A stretch of 64,000 bases of DNA. Source: Microvelia longipes. Taxonomy: Eukaryota > Arthropoda > Insecta > Hemiptera > Veliidae. The translations under genes were made by a program, and so were the position numbers. The stretch covers positions 35,098,445 through 35,162,444 of the forward strand of contig JACMZG010001908.1 in NCBI GenBank assembly GCA_018340805.1. The letters run 5' to 3'. The notes below the pieces were generated by a model. It made no database searches and was not told where the DNA came from. It saw only the letters and a list, made by a program, of their open reading frames with translations. Below, piece by piece: positions 57,490 to 64,000 of this stretch (the first letter of the stretch is position 1; each line of letters begins with the position of its first letter).

Positions 57490-58790
57490 TACTGTCAAAA
57501 CTAATAACAGAAAAAAATTAAAACTGTTAAAAGAATATTATATTAATATAAGTTTATTAATTTTATGTTTTAACAGTAAAGAAAATTATTCAAAGAGTTC
57601 ATTTTCATACCAAAAACAGATTATTTCTTGTTAAAATATTATTTATTATAATTTAACAAAGCATAAAAATATTTTAATCAGTCAAAAACAATAGAATTTT
57701 GAGTTCACTGATCTTTGAGTTGAGGTAGGACCAGCGATAAGCATCTCAATGTGAAAAGAATAAAGTATTCATCAAAACATCCTCATAAAAATAACAAATC
57801 ATACGGGACTTCTGAACTGTATCAGAAACAAACGAGCCCACTTGACTTACCCCCGGGCAATTTTCGATTTGCCAGGATAAATGACTTAACAAACTTTACT
57901 TATGTCACAGATTATTTCAGAACTACACACGAAATAAAATTAAAATTTAAGTCAATAGGATTTTCAATTTTTATTATTTTCAATAATCATTAGTGATTTT
58001 ATTTTTTTAAAATAAACAATTTAAAAATTATTTACTTAAACGTAAACGTTCGTGATTAAATATGATTAAAAATATTTTGAATAAAAACACCGCTTCTACG
58101 TTTGATTTTTAATGTATATTTCAAGTAGTTATATAAGTTAATAAATACCTGCGTACATAAAAGTATGTAAAAGAAGAGATAGTAATTAATTGAAAAGTGC
58201 GTTCAAACGTCATTCCTCTTTTGAAGGAGCACATAATAACTATATCTTTGTTTATTTATTTATATTCAAATATTAAATTAATTTAACCTTATACATCTAC
58301 AAAACGAACTAATTTCATCTTCAAGATATATTGAAGATAATGATATGCAAAAACTCATAAAAAATATTAAAGGTGAAGTTTTTTTTCAAGTTTAAACAAC
58401 GGACTTAGTATATGGTTCTTTATAATAGGTTTTAAATATAGTTCAAAAATGTTTTAGAACCTTTGAATTTAAAATTTCGGGATTAAAAGGTGCTCGATTA
58501 AAGGTGTTTTTGGCTGATTTTAACGGTTTTGTTTTTTATAGTAGAAGCTGGTTTTCGAGAAATAATTGGGAAGATATTGTTGTTGAAGAAGTAGCTTATC
58601 TTATTAATAAGATCATTTAAGTTGTGTCTATATATTCTCAGAAAACTAAGATTGATGTTTAAAATGTAACTACGGGTGCAATGTGACGCCTTATAAAAAT
58701 AAATAAATGAAATAAATTGTATGTTTAAAGCTCTACAGTTACACAATTAAATCGTATACAGTATTTTAAAGGAAACTACTAACTTTAAAA
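57490..58790. other. No firmly supported gene
   Basis: A frame at 57751-57993 is somewhat richer in GC and reads P-L-D-L-P-P-G-N-F-R-F-A-R-I-N-D-L. It has no domain and no convincing splice partners. It may be a decayed transposon frame. Confidence 0.4.
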
Positions 58791-58799
58791 TTGCTGTAA

Positions 58800-59226
58800 A
58801 AGAAGAGTGGACATGAAGAGTGTACAAGAAGATGTACTTGAAGAAGGACATGAAAGTGACATAAGAGTACTTAAGAGAGACATGAAGATGTACATGAAGA
58901 GTGACATGAAGAGGACATGAAGATGCACATGAAGAGTGGACATGAGGATGTACAAGAAGATGTACATGAAAAGAGGACATGAAGATGTACATGAAGAGTG
59001 CACATGAAGAATGGACATGAGGAGTGTACAAGAAGAGTGGACATGAAGATGCACATGAAGAGTGCACATGAAGAGTGGACATGAAGAGTGTACAAGATGA
59101 TGTACATGAAGAGAGGACATGAAGATGTACATGAAGAGTGGACATGAGGAGTGTACAAGAAGAGAGGATATAAAGATGTACCTGAAGAGTGCACATGAAA
59201 AGTGGACATGCAGAATGCACAAGAAC
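58800..59226. repeat. Minisatellite built on ACATGAAGAGTG
   Basis: Twelve- to eighteen-base units (GGACATGAAGA, TGTACATGAAGAG and TGCACATGAAGAG) alternate for about 425 bases. Because the unit length is a multiple of three and stop codons are absent, all three minus-strand frames are open. Confidence 0.95.
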
Positions 59227-59229
59227 ACT

Positions 59230-61470
59230 CGAATTCAATTTCGTAATATGTATAAGATTAGTTTCAAATTTGATGCGCGTATTATTTGAAACAATCTGAT
59301 TATTTAAAGTCCTCAGTAAACTAGGGTTACTAGAGATAGAACCAAAAATTGTGAATAATGGGGCGCTTAGAAATAGTATCCATAAATAATGTTTACAATT
59401 TTAAGCGAATTGAATTATAAGCGTAATATTGAAGAATAAAACCAATTGAAATTTTGATTGTTAATAAAAGAGAGTCGAGAGGTTTTTACTGTAGGTTGTA
59501 AGCTAGATAAATGTAGCACCGCCACTCGACGATATTTTCCGTCCATTGTATGTACCACCTTCAGGTTATGCACCATCAATGGCGATGCAAAAGTTATAAT
59601 AGAGTTACAATGGGTTAAAGTGGCAAGCAATTTTTCCTATTTTATCTCCTCATTTTTCAAGGAGGGAGGATGCTAAGCCCTTGGCAAGCCTAATTTGAAA
59701 AAAGCTTATTTAATCAAATTTCTTAACATGATACTTGGGCCCCCTCAAGGATAGAAGCTTCGCTATCTATCCTTGGGGTTCAAAGTTAGGGTAAACTTTT
59801 ACAGAGTTAGTAAAAAGTAAATATCCAGTAATCGGACGGAGAACAGAGACCTTAGATCTAATGCGGTAGACCTGATCTAATAAGTATACCTGATTAGGAA
59901 TAGCGATCCAAGGAACAGATGGGTAAAGCACACTACTCCTTATTTAGCTCATTTAAGATACATTTGCAATAATATTGTAGCAGTAGCGATTGCGTGCGTA
60001 CTGGAGTAGCGCACGTAGAAAGTTTTGCAGGTAGACTAAACTGACAAAAATGGTTCAATGAAGAGTATTTGAAGATTTAAGAACACCTTAGAAACCTGAC
60101 GCAAAAAGATAGATATGCATATATATAATTCTTAATCAAAGAGTCTCGTACTCTTGGAAAAAAACCAGCGCACCTCTCTACCTCCATGACCCTCAGTCTC
60201 TTAAAGCGCTATTTCTCCTTTGAGACTCACTCAAAAAAGATATGTAACGAGTTTGAAAAAATTAGTGTGGAATGTTATAAACAGCATAACTTGACAGCAA
60301 ACAGATTTATTCTCAAAGGAATTATAAATTAGAGGAAGATGACCCCGCTTGCAGGTCACTGCGATCGGCAACATTTCGCAAAATACTTTACATCTGCTGT
60401 TTCTTTAACACAATTTAACACTTAGATGTCGCGTTATAAAAATTTACCGCTATTTACAATGATATGAGAGTACGGTAATCAAAAAGAAAGATTTTCACAT
60501 CTAAGACAAGAAAGGATACTCAAAATTTATTTGTTTAATTCAATCATGTAAGAGGTATTTTATAATTTTTATATCAATTAAGCAAAAAAGCATGGCAAAC
60601 CTCAAGGTAACGCCCAAAACGTGTTTTTGATATTTTATAAGATCTTTATTCTTTATGGCATTTAATATTAACTCAGCTCTCTACACTTAACTAAACATAA
60701 AAGCTTAATAAAAATAAAAAAAAGAAATTAAAATTTTTGGAACATTTAGGGTGGCCTAGATATGCCTATACATGTTTCTCAATTTTAAAAATTTGTTAAA
60801 CTTAGTCTAAAAGAAACAGCCCGGTTTTATAACAACTTAATTATCACAAATATTAAATAGGCTAGTTTATCCAAACCATAAATGACAAATTAGCTTATTC
60901 TAGAAATCAGGAAATCGAAGTTCTGAAGATTGGTACGTGGTTACACACTTCGTGCTTAAAAATGGTACGTTTAGAAGGAAATTAAAATTGTTTATAAGAG
61001 TGTTGCAGGGAGAAAATGAAAAAAAAATTAAGGCAAATAAACTTGGTAATCAATAGTCCTTCAATGATTACTCTATTAACAAACACCGACAATACATTTT
61101 ATTGTAGTGTGATGAAATTTTTGTCAAAACATAAAATTTTTCTGGTCCATTGAAAATAATAGATAATAAATAAATAAGTTAGAACATTTCTTAAATTTAA
61201 GCTGGACTACGAAGTAGTCTAGTGTTAATGAATTTAACCAATAACATGTTGGTCCCTACTAACACACACAAAAAATTAAAAAAGTAAAAGAAATAGTTTT
61301 AATTTTATCAATTACCGTCTGTTAGTTTCCATGTGTGAAGTTATTCTTTCCTGAAGACGGCTCCAGCAGAGGAAGCGAAACTTTGGTTTGGATTCTTCAA
61401 CTTATCACCCAATTAAACCTTTACGAGAATAATCGCTAAAGCCTAAAAAAAGAAAATGAAAAGATTATTT
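59230..61470. other. Stretch without a visible gene
   Basis: No supported gene. It contains a stem-loop at 59741-59778 (CCCCTCAAGGATAG with CTATCCTTGGGG) and a hammerhead-like CTGAAGA..GAAAC motif at 61351-61381. Confidence 0.5.
61351..61381 (+). other. Hammerhead-like motif, possible Penelope relic
   Basis: CTGAAGA is followed by a GC-containing segment able to pair weakly (GGCTCC with GGAAGC) and then GAAAC. This fits C-U-G-A-N-G-A, stem II, G-A-A-A. No inverted partner or reverse transcriptase is near. Confidence 0.3.
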
Positions 61471-61471
61471 T

Positions 61472-61860
61472 TACTTTTTCTCCCCTTTAATTCCGCAGGT
61501 GCGTAGTAATGTGTTTGTACTAAAAATCCGAGACCTAGAATGTAGGCGTAAAAACATGAATCATTAGTTTCAGGCGATTTTAAGACCTTCTGAGTGGTTT
61601 TTACGAGTTGTCTGTCTGTCCATATGAGTATATGTGTGCATTTTATCTTCGTAGCTCCCAGTACATTATGCTAAAACTTAGGTACTAAGTATAATTGCAG
61701 TATCCCGCAAAATTTTCAAAAATTTATAAAAAGAGGAAAAATGTTTGGATCAATTTTAACTTTACTTGTCCAGCTATATACATAAGAGCAACAAATGTTC
61801 TACGTTACATCTAAGTATAAGCATTAGTACAATTTTTATTAAATGGCATATTTACAATTA
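61472..61860 (+). repeat. 5S-rep family, 5' part
   Basis: It begins TTTTTACTTTTTCTCCCC and has GACCTTCTGAGTGGTTTTTA and TCTTCGTAGCTCCCAGTA. It ends where a copy in the opposite orientation starts. Confidence 0.7.
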
Positions 61861-62645
61861 AAATAATCGGTTACGGGTACATCGGAACTTTTTCTTATCA
61901 CATAGGTAGGGAGGTCATCCTCCCTACTTCGGACTCGCTTCGCTCGTCTTCAGATTATACAATTCGCCAAATTAATACTGCAACACGTCTTCGAACTCGC
62001 TTCGCTCGTCCTCAGGTAGTAAATACAACCTTTTTATTCTCAGGGGTCACCCATACAGCACTGACCACGCTCAATGCTGCTTAACGTTTATAATTCAACA
62101 AAAAATCATAGATATACTTGTCGTGTTAAAACCAAACTTGTTGTACTTATTTATTACGTAAAGGTATGCACTATACTGAATTTCAACTCGATTAGATTAT
62201 TTACCGAATTTTTACAATTATTTAAAAAACGTACACAAGTCATTTGATAAAAATTGAATTAATGCTGATAATGAGATGAAACATGACACATATATTTGTC
62301 TCATATATGACTACAAGAGTGCCAAAGTTTAATCTGACTGCGTTTCATGATTTTTCTAAATTTCCACGGATTCATTATTGCGGGTTAATGACGTCATAAA
62401 AATATTTTCTGACTAGCACAACTGTAGCGGTAGATTGATTTTTGTACAAAGTTTCAACTCTCTGGCATAAATAAACTAGAAGGTACGATGATAACAGACA
62501 CACACACACACACACGCATACAACTTTGAGAAAACAACTCAGGAGGTCTTAAAAACAACTGTAACGAAGAATTCCTGTGACATCCCGGTTTCGGATTTTT
62601 TTAGCAAACACAATACTACGGTATAAATGAGGAAAAGTAATAAAA
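61860..62645 (-). repeat. 5S-rep family, essentially complete copy
   Basis: This is the best copy with 28216-29027. It has the 3' end in complement, both GACTCGCTTCGCTCGTC blocks, and the 5S-like segment (GGGGTCACCCATACAGCACT, then GACCACGCTCAATGCTGCTT). It also has the ATGCTGATAATGAGATGAAA block, TGACGTCATAAAAATATTTT and TATAAATGAGGAAAAGTAAT. Confidence 0.9.
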
Positions 62646-62669
62646 AAATTCAATTTAGTTGAAGTTTGG

Positions 62670-62738
62670 CATAACGAGAACGTAGCGAAACTGATGTGAT
62701 GAGGAAAAGCTCCAAGGCACCCCGTATCCGATTTTTTT
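62670..62738 (+). repeat. 5S-rep family, 3' end scrap
   Basis: GATGTGATGAGGAAAAGCTC and CCCCGTATCCGATTTTTTT match the family 3' end in plus orientation. Confidence 0.75.
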
Positions 62739-63317
62739 AAATTATTAAAAAGCTTTAGTTTAACAGATTAGTTGGAGTGCTTAATATATAATAAATTGAT
62801 GATTAATTATTAATTGTAGAATACAAAGAAAGCGCAAAATTTACACCACGCATTATAATCTTCAAAGAAAATGACATTTAAGAGGTGGTTCACACTTGGC
62901 TTTAAATAGGTATTGTAAATATCGCATACAATGTATAACACGAACATTTCGCACACTGTGTGCCATATTACAGACCATTCTTTTATGAAAGAAGAAGGAA
63001 ATTTTGCTCACAGCGGTAACTGAGGCAGAAAACAATTAAATATTTAAATTCAAGTAGTCAACTACCTCTTTCAAAACAAAACTAATAATGAACATGAAAA
63101 GGATAATCACAATAAAAGTTATTTAGCTAAGAATGGACAGCTTCTCAAAAAAGATAACTGTTTCAGATATTTCAGCGATTAATTCCAAACATGTAAGCGC
63201 CGTGTGCAAACAATAGATTAGTGAAGGGAAATAAATGTAGTCAGTAAACCTCAAGAATTGCTAATTGAATGCTGTATACATTGTTAACTCAACATCAAAT
63301 GCCTACAGCAGCTGTTA

Positions 63318-63377
63318 GACAGGCGATTCTAGGTAAAAAGACTTAAGCAGGGCTCCGCCCTCTTACTTTACTTTACA

Positions 63378-63450
<73 letters not shown>

Positions 63451-63590
63451 AAATAAGTTAAATTATTTTTAAAAGCTAAAAAGGCATTATGTTTTTGGGG
63501 CAGATAATTCCCAACCAGAGTTGGCTCTAATCCCTCTAGTCGGGGAAGACCCTTTTAGAATAACCAATGCGAAACAAGTACTTACTTTAT
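63318..63590. repeat. Composite repeat with internal (CA)n(TA)n, second copy
   Basis: ACAGGCGATTCTAGGTAAAA and the GGGCAG...GGCTCT...CTAGTC...TTAGAATAAC blocks flank the microsatellite, as at 4055-5110. This copy has no nested insertion. Confidence 0.55.
63374..63450. repeat. (CA)n(TA)n compound microsatellite
   Basis: About 57 bases of CA followed by 20 bases of TA. Confidence 0.95.
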
Positions 63591-63794
63591 TTAATTACTT
63601 ATTATTAATTTATAAATAAACTATAAATTTTATAATTAAATTTATATATTATATAAATTTATTTATTTAATGAATACATCGGAATATTTATAATTATCGA
63701 AATTTAAATGCTTGGATATAATTATCACGCAGTATAGAAAAAGGTTATCTACAGCAATATATGTTGTTACAGATAAATTTTATTAATTGACAGA

Positions 63795-63985
63795 AGTTTT
63801 CGGCCTCTTGGCCGCTCCAAGGCGTCGGCGCTGGCGTCGGCTTGGCGGCTCCCGCACCTCTCTGTGCCATGTAACAACAAATAATAAATTTAGGGACCTT
63901 CGGCCTTAGCCCCTCCGCGGATTCGGCACTTCGCGATTCAGGCGCCACGCGGCGTCGGCGCTTGGGGCCGCTTTGCAACCAAATG
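63795..63985 (-). repeat. GC-rich block at the right edge
   Basis: GCGGCCAAGAGGCCGAAAAC (minus strand) matches the GC-rich dispersed motif. A further 150 bases are rich in CGGCG and GGCGCC. The minus-strand frame here reads as low-complexity Arg/Ala/Pro and is not accepted as a gene. Confidence 0.5.
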
Positions 63986-64000
63986 ATTGGTTGGAGTTTA

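Noticed and set aside
57751..57993. An exon or small gene
   Set aside because: The frame starts at a non-ATG codon, and I found no convincing acceptor, donor or similarity; kept only as a note.
58747..59238. Three overlapping minus-strand frames rich in Ser, Cys, His and Leu
   Set aside because: The minisatellite unit is a multiple of three and contains no stops, so all three frames are open by construction.
63745..63978. Arg/Ala/Pro-rich minus-strand frame
   Set aside because: Its composition follows the GC-rich repeat block, with no domain, and it overlaps the dispersed motif.

Overview
This window looks like nuclear DNA of an arthropod, most likely an insect. It is very AT-rich and full of (AT)n tracts. 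Its genes have GT-AG introns and a TATA box spaced correctly from a TCAGT initiator. It also carries a mariner relic, non-LTR retrotransposon relics, a Penelope-like element and several inverted-repeat elements. I cannot name the species.

Real genes are few. (1) A single-exon gene at 5867-6361 encodes a small secreted protein with an LDL-receptor class A-like cysteine cluster. (2) A three-exon gene at 21895-27389 encodes a secreted histidine-rich protein of about 527 residues, with 21 tandem copies of a ten-residue repeat (H-x-H-x-G-x-x-x-H-x). Exons 1 and 2 were recovered here from splice phase and the signal peptide. (3) Two tandem paralogues, with coding regions 33790-35376 and 37583-39795, encode small secreted proteins of 149 and 136 residues that I do not recognise. 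They share a short 5' non-coding exon, an 18-codon signal-peptide exon and one main coding exon. Weaker hints of a longer gene are a start-codon exon at 12454-12486 and a coding-like exon at 53044-53156.

Most of the rest is repeats. The dominant dispersed family (called 5S-rep here) is about 0.8 kb when complete. It contains a segment resembling the internal promoter of 5S rRNA. At least fifteen full or partial copies lie in the window in both orientations, including in the His-rich gene's first intron and between the paralogues. One copy (55381-57485) has had an internal ~60 bp piece amplified into about 25 tandem units. Other elements are nested in older repeats: a TA-flanked MITE at 1985-2641 inside a 5S-rep copy, an 81 bp LINE tail at 45345-45425 inside another, a deleted mariner at 6475-7415 inside a short tandem repeat, and a 253 bp inverted-repeat element at 44494-44746 inside a tandem array.

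A Penelope-like element with ~300 bp inverted terminal repeats and a 12 bp target duplication sits in the last intron of the second paralogue. Hammerhead-ribozyme-like motifs occur in its repeats and at four other loci. Between these features are long stretches of AT-rich DNA in which I see no gene.
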